Below the pieces are notes generated by a model. It searched no databases and was not told where the DNA came from. It saw nothing but the letters and a program-made list of their open reading frames with translations. A DNA stretch of 64,000 nucleotides. It comes from Bathynomus jamesi. Taxonomy: Eukaryota; Arthropoda; Malacostraca; Isopoda; Cirolanidae. The position numbers and the translations under genes were made by a program. Position 1 is the first letter of the stretch, and each line of letters starts with the position of its first letter. The stretch covers positions 907,001 to 971,000 of the forward strand of contig JAJOZX010000936.1 in NCBI GenBank assembly GCA_023014485.1, in the 5' to 3' direction. This document shows positions 53,314 through 64,000 of this stretch, piece by piece.

Positions 53314-54779
53314 TGGTTCAAGATGCAGATACAAGATACATTTTTAAGATACAAGATACTTTTGAAAGAATAATTATTTGAGTTTAGTTTCACCTGGTGA
53401 GCCATGAGCGCACGAGTTGTCTCATTCAATTGTTTATTATTATATTTTCTGGATATAAATAAATGCCAAATCAATGGTACTTCATATCTCAGTATTCATA
53501 TAGTGATATAACTAAAAGGAAAGCACAAGTAAATATGTATAAATAATCCTGAAAATTTTTAGGTATGGAAAAATAAAATAAACCACACTTTTTCAATTTA
53601 TGTATTTCAAATAAATTGTTAATACAGGTATGCTCAGTTACCTACTCACGAAGAAAAAAATAAAGTTTTCCTCATAATAAATATATTTGCAGGAATAAGC
53701 AAATATATGTATAATTCCTAATTTTTAATCATGTTAAAACATGTTAAAACCGCGTGATACAAGATGAAACCTGAGTACGTCTGTGCCGAGACTGTGCGCG
53801 CAGCGCGAACGGTAGTATTCATGTACAAACATGTAACAGCAATCGCCGGCCTGCTTCAACGTGCGTCAGATAGGATCATATTTCATGAATATTTATTAGC
53901 GTCTCTATTTAAAAAGTATCTTATGAAAGTATTGTAGTGCCTTGCACCACAAGATTATTCTTTATTAGTGAAAACTGCCACAAATTGGCATGAGTGAATT
54001 ATTTAAATCTAAATAAATAAATACAAGTTAAATGTCTAGTGATCAAATTTAATTCTTAAGAATTCAGAGTGGTGTGACTAGACATGAATGGGCTTTTAAG
54101 GATTATTTTGGCTGGTTGGTAAAATTATTAAGTAAAAACAAACTTGTGTGCAACGACAACACAAAGGACGCTAAAAAAAAACATTATTATTCGAAATCAC
54201 CCCGCCAGCAAGCAAAGTTCCTTAGTGGTATGTTTTGTTTTGTTTATATTCTTTACTATTCCATATCTGTATGCAATACCGCATACTGTAGATACTAACA
54301 TGCCTTATACTGTTTGCAATTAGTACCAAGATTTATACTACAAATAGTAATGTAAGGTTCATATAATAAATTACCTTAGGCTAAGTTAGGTCTAGGCAAA
54401 AGCCAAATTGTAACTAGCCTAACTGAGGCCTACCATAGTCTGTTTTAGATTAACCTCAGCTGGATATGTTGAAGAGGCAAAGGCCTGCCCATTAATTTTC
54501 TTAGTATATTTTACTTTATAAGCCTATTATGTTTCATGTTATTTTCTTAGCAGATGGCCTACTAATCATTTGTAGCCTACATATTTCCTTTAGTTTTCCC
54601 ATTCAACTTAACACAATCCCATAACCAGAATTAACTGTAATTTATCATCCACAGGTTACTGGGGCCTATATAACCTATATGTATTTTAATTATTAATTAT
54701 TGCCATTTTTATTCTTTTTCTCTGAAATATCACTTACAGTATTCTTGTCTATCTCTTTGCAGACAAGGTTGTCATTGTG
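53314..54779. other. Mostly unassigned; GATACAAGATAC repeat and one orphan ORF
   Basis: 53320-53370 has GATACAAGATAC units that recur inverted at 55410-55553, suggesting the ends of an old hAT element. At 54065-54230 an ORF reads SGVTRHEWAFKDYFGWLVKL and ends at a GTATG donor-like site; I do not recognise it. No other feature is supported. Confidence 0.35.
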
Positions 54780-55075
54780 GCTATTATTATTACCATATTA
54801 TTATTACTATTATCATTACTATATTATTATTGTTACTATTATTATTACTATATTATTATTGTTACTGTATTATTATTATTATCATTACTATATTATCATT
54901 ACTATATTATTATTACTATTATTATTACTATTATTATTACGATTATTATTACCATATTATTATTACTGTATTATTATTAGTTTATTATTATTATTAGTTT
55001 ATTATTACTATATTGTTATTATTACTATTATTATTAGGTTGCATTATTATTAGTATAATTATTATTATTCCTATT
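54780..55075. repeat. ATT/TTA trinucleotide microsatellite
   Basis: About 300 bp of imperfect ATT repeats with interspersed ACC, ATC and GTT units. The long Leu/Tyr-rich forward ORFs here are artefacts of the repeat. Confidence 0.92.
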
Positions 55076-55409
55076 GTAATATTGCATATTCATTATTATA
55101 ATCAGTATTATTTGCAGACTGTTATATATTAGCCAAACGGGCCATTATTTAATCTCACCATTATAAGTCCATCAAAGTTGTTACGGGTAAAAATCCCCTT
55201 TGCATATACTCATTAATTGTTGTCAATAAAATATAAAAATTCATATTGATTTAAAATCAGTCCTTCCTTTCTTTTATTAAAATTAACTTTGCGCCGCAGT
55301 GCCGGATGCCAATCTAGTACTTGGGCGCTGGTGACCCTGGCATATAGTTAATTATCTACGTAAACTTGTAAAGGTCTAAATAAATAAAACAGGACTCTTA
55401 CAGTATCTT

Positions 55410-55553
55410 TGAAAGTGTATCCCGGGATACAAGCTACATGACAAAATGTATCTTAGATACTTCTCAAGATCCTCCAAAAATAAAGTATCTCAGATACGTA
55501 TCTTGTATCTTAAGATACTTTTGTATCTTAAGATACAAAATACTGCCCATCTC
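55410..55553. mobile_element. hAT-type right terminus (CAGAGATGGGCAG)
   Basis: Inverted, the right end reads CAGAGATGGGCAGTATTTTG followed by TATCTTAAGATAC palindromes. This is a hAT/MITE-like terminus. A possible left partner with the same inner motif lies at 53320, without the outer bases, so no target duplication can be paired. Confidence 0.5.
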
Positions 55554-55569
55554 TGTATGTAGTGTACAT

Positions 55570-58500
55570 TAGGGTGTATCATGCTCAGGTCGAATATTGA
55601 AAAACTTGGAATTTCAAGATTGGCAGCATGTATTCCTCTGTAAAAGTGAATTTTAAGAGGGGTTCGTCTTCTGCAACTTTTGCGAAAAATCGCATTTAAG
55701 TGTTCAAAATCGCACTTTTTTGTCGAAAAATGGGAATTTTGGCCAATTTCAAAGACTTGGTAGCCTCAAATGACCTCCATATGTTCCATATTGTTCACAT
55801 ACACCCTTAAGCATTTCTAGGGGCAGGCTTGGACCCATTTGAGATCAGCCAAAGTGGTTCATAACCCCTAAAATAACCAAAATCACCCAAAATTGCCCAA
55901 AACTAAGGAATTGTATGATTTTTAGTCTCCTATACACCACATTTCGCAGCTGTTCTCTTCATCAGGCAGGATCTTTTTGTTCTTCTTTCTTAGTCTTGCA
56001 TTTTCTTTTTTTTAGAAACGCCTCCACCAGTTTTTATTTATTTTCTTTTTGGCATCACTGAGTGTGATGGCAGCTGCCCCCCACCTTTCCGCAAGCTGCT
56101 GTGACATTCAACCTTATTTTTGCAATTGCAATTCTTCTTTAATATTTGTATAAGTCCCTCCTCCACCCTCAGCTCGTAATAATATGCTGGTCAACTGAAT
56201 GTTTTGAGATTTTTCTTCTGAAAGCATTTTGATTTGTCTAGCAGGTCTTGTAGAGATCTAAAACATGTTCATAATGTCTTGCTTTGACTTGAAAACTGGC
56301 AACAATTCTCTGTGATCGATCCTAGCACGAACAAAACCATCTCTTCTCTCTTGCCCATACACTGCATGAGCTGCAGCTGAAACTTCTTGGACTGCTCTTT
56401 CACAGCTTTGAGTGTGAACTGAGAAGTTCTCAACTTGAAGTGGAGACCTGAGAAGCTCCTCAACTTCTCTTGACATCTTACAAATGAAGAGTGGCTCTTA
56501 CAGTTTCTCCTTATCTCAATTAATCAGAGTAATTGGAGAAGTGGCATCAAAATTCAGTTTAGGGTTTCTATGAGTTCTCAGACTCATGTCTCCATACTTA
56601 GACTTACCTATGATCTTCTTGATCATCTCAACCCCCCATGCCCTCTCCTCCTCACTGCACAGGAGAGAGGCAATGAGGTTCTCACTGTGAGCATGATATG
56701 CTCCACGAACTATCACATGAGTGATTATGTTCCTGACTTCAGAGGTCTGGCTTCTCAGCAGTCCCAGAGCGGTCACAATATGGTGAGGTCCATACCTCAT
56801 GTGGTGCTTCATCTTGATTTCAAAATACATCTTGAAGTAGAAGTCCAGGCAGAACTTCAGCAGCACCTCCAGCTTCTTCAACACCTCCCCCTTCAGACCA
56901 TGCTGCCGTATCCACAGCATCAACAGAGCCTCACCTGTAGTCAGCCAACATGACTGATTCAGTGGGCCACACTTCAGACCAGCAACTTCCTTGCTCAAAT
57001 CTCCTGTCTTGAGAGCTTTTATCAGTAGGTAGCAGTTCTTCTGGTCAGTGCTAAGGTTCTGTACGATGTCTTCTGGCAGTTCAATTATATCTTCTTCTCC
57101 TGGCAGAGCCTTGAAGCTAAAGTTGACAGGTATGTCATTGATCTTCTCCAAAAGTTTTCCTATTGGGCCACTGAACCCAGACTTGTGCGTGTAGGGACCA
57201 TCAAGCTTGATGATCATGTGCCTGAGGCTGAGTTCATTAATGCGCAACTGGTATATCAGCCAGTGACACTTGTGACCTAGCAGTCTCTCCAAGTGAGTGA
57301 TGGCTCCTCCATCAGGTCCTGTGTTTGTGTTAGTGGAGTCACTACCAAGGACCACAATAGTATCTTTAGCACATGAGCACTAATCCACTCAAACAGTGCC
57401 TGCGCTATCTTCAGTGCAGGTTTCTCATTTCCTTCAGGTTCTTCTGGTGTACAATGGAAGAGATACTTCCCCTCAGGTTCCCAGGTAACACTATAGTGCT
57501 CTTCAGTTGTAATATCAGGACGGAAGCGGCCAGTTTCTTCATTGTACCTCATGATCTTTGTCTTCTTATCTTGTTTTCCATCAAAGAAAATTCCCTTGAT
57601 CTCGTCTCCCTCTGTCCTTTTCTCCAGGGCCTCCACCGAGGCACCTATTACAGATTCCTTGTCCCTCCACATCTTCACCCTGTCAACAGCTAGATATGCC
57701 TTATCAACAGATGGATGGCCAGCTTTAATGAGATCTTGCAAGAAACCAGTTGCAATGGTTGCTGCAGGAGTGTTTGCCACCTTGAACCTGACTGCAGCCG
57801 CAGCAGTGCTTGAGATATCCATGTACTTCCTCCTGGCAGAGATGGAGACTTTGCCAGTGTTGACACTGGAGCTTGTGCCTGGTGCAGTACTGGAAAAATC
57901 TGTGTCAGCAGTAGGAGCTGCTCTGCCCAGAGACTCTTGCAAGGAAGTCACCTCATCTTCATCACCATCATCAGCTCTAAGCAGTGGCTCCTTTTCTTCT
58001 TCCTCTTTTCTGTTTCTCTTCTCAGCTGCCTTCTGTTCTTCCTCCTTCCTCTTAGCAGCCTTCTCCTGCTTCACTGTTTCCTTCATATCAATAGATGCCA
58101 TCCGGAAGCCAGAAACTTCTGAGGTTTTGATTCTCTGGTAATGGAGCCACTCTAGCTCTAGCTTTGGAATCTTCTGAGGCAGAGGACAGTCACAGTTGAC
58201 ATGAACTCTAGCAGCAGAGCCAGAGCAGCCAGATGCTTCAGTTCCACAGAGAGTGATATCATGTCTGAAGGTTGTTATGTCAAACAATATATCAAGTTCA
58301 GGTATTCTCTTCTCTCTCTTTGCAGCCTTCACTCTGCCATTCACTAGGTCAATCATTTCATTCTACCTGACAAGAATCTTCCTGGCAATGGATCTCTCTT
58401 GAATGATCACAGGAGGAGTGAACTTGGCATTGCTTTTGCGCCATTGTGCCAGTACCAGTGATGCCAAGTCCTTAGCCAAATCTTGCAGAGGGTACTGAGC

Positions 58501-58810
58501 TCTCTTCATATCATTCAGAAGCAGTCTTCCTGGAGGAGGATTCCTCTCTGAAACACAGCTCTCCAGGTTGGAACTTCTGTGGGAAATAACTGCTTGCCTG
58601 GCTACACAATCTTCACCAAGCTTTGTATCTGAAACAGAAAATTATCACAGTGAAACTCTAGTAGCATATAACAACTATTACAATGGTTTTGTTTGGTAAG
58701 AAACCGGTCTGTTACATTTGTACTACAGTGTATGTCCTGTACAGCTGTTCTGTACATAACCAGAAAACGAAAAAGTTAAAATTTGAACACTTAAACGTGA
58801 TTTTTAGCAA
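55570..58810 (-). mobile_element. TAGGGTG transposon E, right end truncated
   Basis: Left end TAGGGTGTATCATGCTCAGG at 55570. About 46 bp near the right end (58770-58810: TTTGAACACTTAAACGTG ...) is the inverse of 55670-55715, but similarity stops there, so the outer about 100 bp of the right TIR is lost. No target duplication can be tested. It carries a divergent member of the same transposase family as A-D. Confidence 0.78.
56258..58627 (-). pseudogene. Transposase of transposon E (divergent)
   Basis: Begins after an acceptor-like TTTTCTGTTTCAG (58628). N-terminal region to a TAG at 58365; then a 359-codon frame with a Lys/Glu-rich coiled linker, IKGIFFDGKQDKK (equivalent of HWDGK) and, after a shift at 57350, LGSDSTNTNTGPDGGAITHL (equivalent of FDTTASNTG). 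HKCHWLIYQLRINELSLRH replaces the CRHHxxE block, and HTQSCERAVQEV near the end replaces NDxAERAV. The core Asp, the Asn-Thr-Gly turn and the Glu-Arg pair are conserved although the rest is far diverged. Stops and shifts make it inactive. Confidence 0.72.
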
Positions 58811-59096
58811 AAGTACATGTACATATATTGTTAATAAAAAGCTATAGAAAAGGGCCCCATATTCTTCATTGCCCCGGTGCCCAGAGGTGCCTTAATCCGC
58901 CTCTGCTCCTCAGTTAGTTTTAAAAAAAAGTTGGACTTTTTCATTAATGAGAGTTTGTAAATTTTGTAAATAGTGTATATTTTTAGTCTAAGTTATGTAG
59001 GCTACTTTGGTAGCTCTATAAATAGTCTTATGTTAATTAGTTGACTTGAGATTGATGTTTTGTGAAATTTTATGAAATATAGCTTATGACTTAGAT

Positions 59097-59287
59097 CAGG
59101 GGTCACCAACCTTTTTTTGTTCATCGCCTACTTTTACGATTTTTTGAAAATTAAAAAAGCTTATCGCCCACCTTAGATCAAAAAGAATAAATCAACATAA
59201 TTGATAAAATAAATAATGAAATAAATGTCTAATTACCTTTAATGTGAGCCCATTAGTGGGCGCTACCGCCCAGGTTGGTGAACCCTG
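59097..59287. mobile_element. hAT-type MITE (191 bp)
   Basis: Ends CAGGGGTCACCAACC and GGTTGGTGAACCCTG (inverse with one mismatch). Exact 8-bp target duplication ACTTAGAT (59089-59096 and 59288-59295). AT-rich, non-coding interior. Confidence 0.93.
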
Positions 59288-59295
59288 ACTTAGAT

Positions 59296-60676
59296 AATCT
59301 CGATAGGGGCCCAAGTGGCTTCATGTTTTCCAAATGAAATGTAATGTAATGAGTGGGTTCCTTTAAAACACAGTGACATTTGAAATTCGTCTTATTAAGC
59401 CCTGATTAGTTTGTGGCGGTCTCTGCATAGGCAATACAATTACCAAATCTACTAATAAAGTTTCGTTTCAGTTACAAGCGTTCATACTAAACTGACTTGA
59501 AGCGTTCTCCCATGCGAGCAGTATAAATTACAAGTCTTATTCAATTTAATTGAATAGGATTTGTAATTTATAGTGTTGTCATTTCTACAAATTTATCCGT
59601 AGATCTACAGATTTTATGCTTTGTTTCAGATTTTCAGATTTTTCCCACAAAATGGCCGAAATCTACAGATTTCTAAAATTGATTTATTTTTTGGACGCTT
59701 CTTTTCTGATCTTCCTTCAGAATGGGCAAAATTTGCCGATTACTAAGATTGAGTTTTTTTTACTATCCACTACGGATCACACTGGATATTACAGTAATAT
59801 TGAGTTTCTCCATGAGAACCAACAAATTATTTTCGTGCGCCACCTGTCGGCAGAGAGTGGCAACATAACATAAACACGCCACACTCAGCTGACTGTGCGT
59901 CGGTTCTTACTAAGTCATCAACAAAACCACTGCTAAAGAAAGCAAAGGGTGGAATCTACAGTACAGATAAATAGCCCTGTTGTTGTTAATGATAATGTTC
60001 ATTTCATAATTTCATGATACTGTACAGCACAAAATTATGTATTCCATTGAATTCCTTTTTCCATTTTGTATATGTGCATACTTATTTTGTTGCTGTATAC
60101 TTGTTCTCTCTATTTGCTGCTCTTTGTCTAGATCATTCTTAAACTGGCCTAGAGACGTAGCTTCAATAGTATTCTAGTTTAAATTATTCAGTTTATCTAC
60201 CTTTCATTCACTAAATTTTTTGTTTAATTGATCATTTTTGTATTTCTGTTTGGAATTATGAATATTATTGTATATGTTACTCACAAAAATAAACTTTAAA
60301 ATCAAATGGTAGTTTACAGATTTTGTCTACAAATATTTTTATTGAAACTACAGATTTCTACAGATATTTTGACATCAATCTTCATATTTTCATTATTTTT
60401 GGATGGCTGCTAATTACGGATCAGGGCCAGGATTTGTTACATACTGTGCTTCTAAAGGTTGTTATAACATTAAAGGAAATAGGGACAATAAAGCTTTTCA
60501 TTATTTTCTGAGATATAAAAGCTTGTTTAGAGGTATGGATTAAGAAATGTGTGAATGCGTACCAGTTTTCTTTATTCCCCCGTTTTCTTTTGTCCGTCGG
60601 AAATAGTAAGCGTAAGTTGTAGATTTCATTTTAGTATGACACCACATGAATGAGATGAGAAGACTTTGTATTAGAC
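59296..60676. other. No recognisable gene
   Basis: AT-rich. Several CTACAGATTT motifs occur (59604, 59660, 60344, 60358) and a short ORF at 59616-59873 contains a weak internal repeat (FSHKMAEIYRFLK / FLQNGQNLPITK). No homology recognised. Confidence 0.4.
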
Positions 60677-60856
60677 CAGTGGTTCTCAACCTTTTCTGTA
60701 CCAACGCCCCTTTACCAATTATTAGACCTCTCAACGCCCCCCCCTCCCACCAGGAAAATTCAATTCTTAAGTCTTGGAATGTTGAATACGGTCATGCAAA
60801 TCTTCCCTGGAAATGAAACAACAGCTTAACATAACATGAAAGAATTTTATTCAAAC
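60677..60856 (+). mobile_element. hAT (Charlie-like) left end, cut by BEL
   Basis: Begins CAGTGGTTCTCAACCTTTT, a well-known hAT terminus, preceded by GTATTAGAC. The remainder is interrupted by the BEL LTR at 60857. The right end would lie beyond the BEL element, outside the window. Confidence 0.72.
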
Positions 60857-61449
60857 TGTTAGAAAATCTAGAAGAGGAAGAACCATTGTTGTCCCAAGGC
60901 GATATGATGACTAAGCTGATTGATGCAGCATTGCTTGTATATATTAAGTTAAGGTGTATATATATCCATCTCATAATTGTAAGGTTAGTGAAAAATTAAC
61001 TTAATTTAGAGCTAGCATTTTTGAGCTCTTGTGGCATCATTGTTTGGTCATACTGTTGGCATCATTTTGGGGCGCTGCGCGTTCTTTCTACTCGTTTGTG
61101 GGATGTCGTACGTACAGGGTGTGGTCTGTTAGAGAGCTCTCTTGCAATTCAGTTTGGTTGTTTAGATACAAGATTGTTGCATCGTGCAATAGTCCAGGTT
61201 GCGTTGTTGTTGCAAGGTTGAGAAAGAAGACCATAAATAGTACCCCTTTTGTTTATATTAAATTCATGTAACTAAGGTCTAAGATAGGCCCGCATCGAGT
61301 CAGCAACCCTGAGGTAGGACCTAATAGGATCTCAAATCCGTAAGTTTTAATTTTAGCCTAACTTGGGCTGTAGGTAGAACTGGCCCTTTAGAATTTGGCC
61401 GTTCACGGCTCAGCTGGGATTTTGAACCCAACAAATAAATAAAATAACA
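60857..61449 (+). repeat. BEL/Pao 5' LTR
   Basis: 593 bp, TGTTAG...ATAACA with TGTTA/TAACA inverted termini. The following bases TGGTCCTTCAGAACCGGA (61450-61467) are where the primer-binding site is expected. The 5' half is repeated at 53018-53313. Confidence 0.82.
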
Positions 61450-61559
61450 TGGTCCTTCAGAACCGGATTCTACCCCAAGACTGAGTCAGTGACTATTTTT
61501 CGGCAAAGTTCTGATTGTGCAAATTGTAGCCCAAATTAGGCCTAGACGGGTTGAGTATT

Positions 61560-62030
61560 ATTGAATTAAGGTCCCAGGGTAAAAAGTTTGGTCGCCCAAT
61601 TGCGAAACTTGGCCAGTCGTCTGTCGTTGTTTTGGCCTACATTTTACCGGTTTGGTTAATTTTGGGTTATTATTGAATTAAGGTCCCAGGGTAGAAAGTT
61701 TGGTCGCCCAATTGCTAAACTTGGCCAGTCGTCTGTCGTCGTTTTGGCCTACATTTTACCGGTTTGGTTAATTTTGGGTTATTATTGAATTAAGGTCCCA
61801 GGGTAGAAAGTTTGGTTGCCCAATTGCGAAACTTGGCCAGTCGTCTGTCGTTGTTTTGGCCTACATTTTACCGGTTTGGTTAATTTTGGGTTATATTTAT
61901 TGAATTAATTGATTAAGGTCCCAGGGTAGAAAAGTTTGGTTTGCCCAATTGCGAAACTTGGCCACTTATCTGTCGTTGTTTTTGGCCTACATTTACAGTT
62001 TGGTTAATTTGGTTTATTATTCGTAGGCGA
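61560..62030 (+). repeat. 112-bp tandem repeat in the BEL leader
   Basis: Four consecutive copies of an about 112-bp unit (starts at about 61560, 61672, 61784, 61899), each with AAGGTCCCAGGGTA, CGCCCAATTGCGAAACTTGG and TTTTACCGGTTTGGTTAATT. The last copy has several indels. It lies between the primer site and gag. Confidence 0.92.
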
Positions 62031-62213
62031 AGGTTGCAGACCAGTGCGCCAGTTACTTGGGTGGAAAATTTGGTATTCCATACTGGTGTTGGTTAGTACC
62101 CCACCTAGCAATTCAGTTTATTTGAAAGTAAAATTTGCGTTTGATCAGTTTTGGTTAAGTATTTCTGCCAATTCAGCTCATTTGGTATTGAGCCCAATTG
62201 TTGTTGCATTGAA

Positions 62214-64000
62214 GATGAGTGCATCTGAATTGAACAAATTTGTAAAAAGGAGAAGCGCCTACAAAGGTCTAATTACAAAGGTCATTGCACTATAGATTCT
62301 GCCATAGAGCAAGAGTTTACGCTAGTGACTGCGCAGCTTTCCATATTAGAACTAAAAAGGTTGCTCTAAGTGAGTAAATGTTTAAAATTGAGGCTCTTAT
62401 AGAAGAGGATGAAATAGAAAAATAACATAATTTACTTTGGAGATTATTGATGATATAATTAAAGTAGGCCTCCGAGCAAAAGAGTTTAGCAGCTCAGTAC
62501 AGTAAGAGACCAGGTCTAATAAAGAAACACAACACTCAACAAATGATGTTTGTGAAGTTAAGGTTAACAGATCTGTAGTTCAATTTACCGAGGCTTGTAC
62601 TCAAAACATTTTCTGGGAGTATTCAGGAATGGCAAGGATGGCAGACAGTTTTCAATCAGCAGTTCATTCTAGTCAAGTGTTAAGTGCCGTGGAGAAGCTT
62701 AATTATTTGCGGTCCCTCTTGGAAGGGGAGGCAGCAAAGACTATAGCAGGATTAGCATTAACAGAGGCTAATTATAATGTGGCTTGGGATATATTAAAGA
62801 AACGGTTTGGTAAGCCAGAGATCTTAATTAAAAGCCACCTCCGTGCACTTTTAGCTATACCTCCTGTTAATAATCTAATAGTGCAAGGAGTTACGGCAGT
62901 TATATGATGAATTTGAAATTAGAACTAGGTCCCTGGACAACTTGGGTGTAGGAATGGAAAGGTATGGTATAATGTTGGTTCCTACACTGGAGTCTAAATT
63001 GCCTAGCTCAATTTTGCTTGAATTAAGTAGGGGACACTCTGCAGAACATGTGTACATCCCCCTTCAGCAGATGTTAAGTCTTTTAGGCACAGATTAGCAA
63101 GACGAGAGGGAGTTGAGTTTGCACAGTGGGATGGTAAACAATGGGACAAGGCAGGCACAGCACCAAAGTTTCACAAAAAGGAATAGCCCAGGTCAGTGTC
63201 AGCTCTACATGCATCCTCTGAGAATAAATTTAAAGGGAATCAAGGAATGCATATTTTGCGAAGGCAACCACAAGTCATATAAATGTGAGGTGGCTGAGGC
63301 TTTACCCCTTGAGGAGAGAAAGGACAGGGTAACTAAGTCCACAGCATGTTTTAAATGTTTTTTTGAAAGGTCATAGAGCAAGGTTTTGTAAGTTAAAATT
63401 TTTGTGCAAAAAATGTCATGGTAGGCATCAGCCATTATTGTGTGAAAACACTCCTAGTAGGCCTACCCCAGAAGTAGAGACATCAGTGGCACATGCCACT
63501 GCTATGCAAGGGAGTAAAATAAAGGGGGATTTTGCAAACAACTGCAGCCTTATTAATTGTGAATGAGGAGAAGCTACTGTAAAGTGTTGTTTGATAGTGG
63601 TAGGCCAGTGTAGTTTTTATTAAGACCAGAATTTCCAGAAAAATTTAAGAATTTCTGGTTTGGGGGTTGCCGTTCAAAACCCGAACCAAATTAAGAAGGT
63701 AGAAGTTTTGGTTTAAGGGGTTGTTACCGCAAAGTCCCACTATCAAGGTCCAAGCTGTAGAGATTGATGAACTTTGTGCTCCAGTCACTACTTGTTTAGA
63801 TATGGCATTGTGTCCAAGAATTGCAAGTTAAAGGAATTAATTTGGGCAATAATACGTTTGAAGGAACAGAAGATATTAGTCTTTTGATTGGAGCTGACTA
63901 TTATTGGGACTTCATCACTGGTAATATTGTCTGTACTTCAAGGCCCAGTAGCTATTGAAAGTAAGCTAGGCTGGATGCTACATGGTAGCTATTGCAATGA
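62214..64000 (+). pseudogene. BEL/Pao Gag-Pol, 5' part (runs off the window)
   Basis: Met at 62214 (MSASELNKFVKRRSAYKGLI), then frame breaks. A capsid-like block: FQSAVHSSQVLSAVEKLNYL, RSLLEGEAAKTIAGLALTEA and YNVAWDILKKRFGKPE, the hallmark of BEL Gag. A zinc-binding region: CIFCEGNHKSYKC and FCKLKFLCKKCHGRHQPLLC. A protease start, KVLFDSG (about 63582), with a TAG soon after. Near the end LLIGADYYWDFITG and GPVAIESKLGWMLHG, typical of BEL protease/RT junctions. At least five frame breaks. RT, RNase H and integrase would follow outside the window. Confidence 0.85.

Noticed and set aside
54700..55053. Leu/Tyr-rich ORFs that look like membrane proteins
   Set aside because: Produced by the ATT microsatellite.
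57542..58141. Plus-strand 199-codon ORF in element E
   Set aside because: Antisense to the transposase of E, which has conserved motifs on the minus strand.

Overview
The window is eukaryotic and is almost entirely transposable-element sequence. Only one cellular gene is visible: three exons on the minus strand (4286-4504, 5531-5608, 7878-8004) that encode part of an oxysterol-binding protein-related protein of the ORP9 type (end of the PH domain plus the following helical segment). Everything else is repeats. The mixture (BEL/Pao, Ty3/gypsy, I-group LINE, hAT, Tc1/mariner, Tigger-type elements, tRNA-derived and 5S-rRNA-derived SINE-like sequences, AT-rich background, scattered GGTTA-type motifs) fits an invertebrate, most likely an arthropod and perhaps a crustacean. 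The species call is inference.

Layout. 1-8 kb: a 2.36-kb transposon with TIRs starting CACTGG (80-2442), the ORP9 exons, a tRNA-type SINE, a 5S-derived repeat and a foldback element with a 16-bp minisatellite (5820-7466). 8.5-15.2 kb: a broken, intron-containing hAT/DUF659 transposase gene whose large intron holds a Tigger-type element with a perfectly palindromic hAT MITE inside, a GC-rich TAGGGTG-type transposon (10614-13695), and a Tigger remnant with another hAT MITE. 15.3-49 kb: one I-group LINE on the minus strand, split by four insertions: a full-length gypsy element (17439-27587), a 13.2-kb CAGTG-TIR element (29226-42423), a TAGGGTG element (42579-46085) and a hAT element (46780-48559). 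The CAGTG element contains a second CACTGG element, a Tc1/mariner transposase gene, a TAGGGTG element (34021-40826) interrupted by another TAGGGTG element (35952-39704), which is itself interrupted by a mariner MITE. Nesting is five elements deep. Removing each insertion and one target-site copy restores the interrupted reading frame at every site where a frame was interrupted. 49.7-59.3 kb: a Tigger-type element, small zinc-ribbon ORFs, hairpins, a LINE RT fragment cut by a BEL LTR piece, an ATT microsatellite, a fifth TAGGGTG transposon (55570-58810) and a hAT MITE. 60.7-64 kb: a hAT left end cut by a BEL/Pao element (5' LTR, primer site, 112-bp leader repeats, gag, start of protease) that runs off the window.

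The most interesting material is (1) five transposons ending TAGGGTG, with 8-9 bp target duplications and a shared transposase plan (HWDGK-like block, FDTTASNTG, CRHH, RARWM, NDxAER) that looks like a divergent hAT-like clade or an unnamed superfamily, and (2) a gypsy element with a second retropepsin-like DTG domain between RNase H and integrase. Nearly all coding regions carry frameshifts or stops; some, especially in homopolymers, could be assembly errors.
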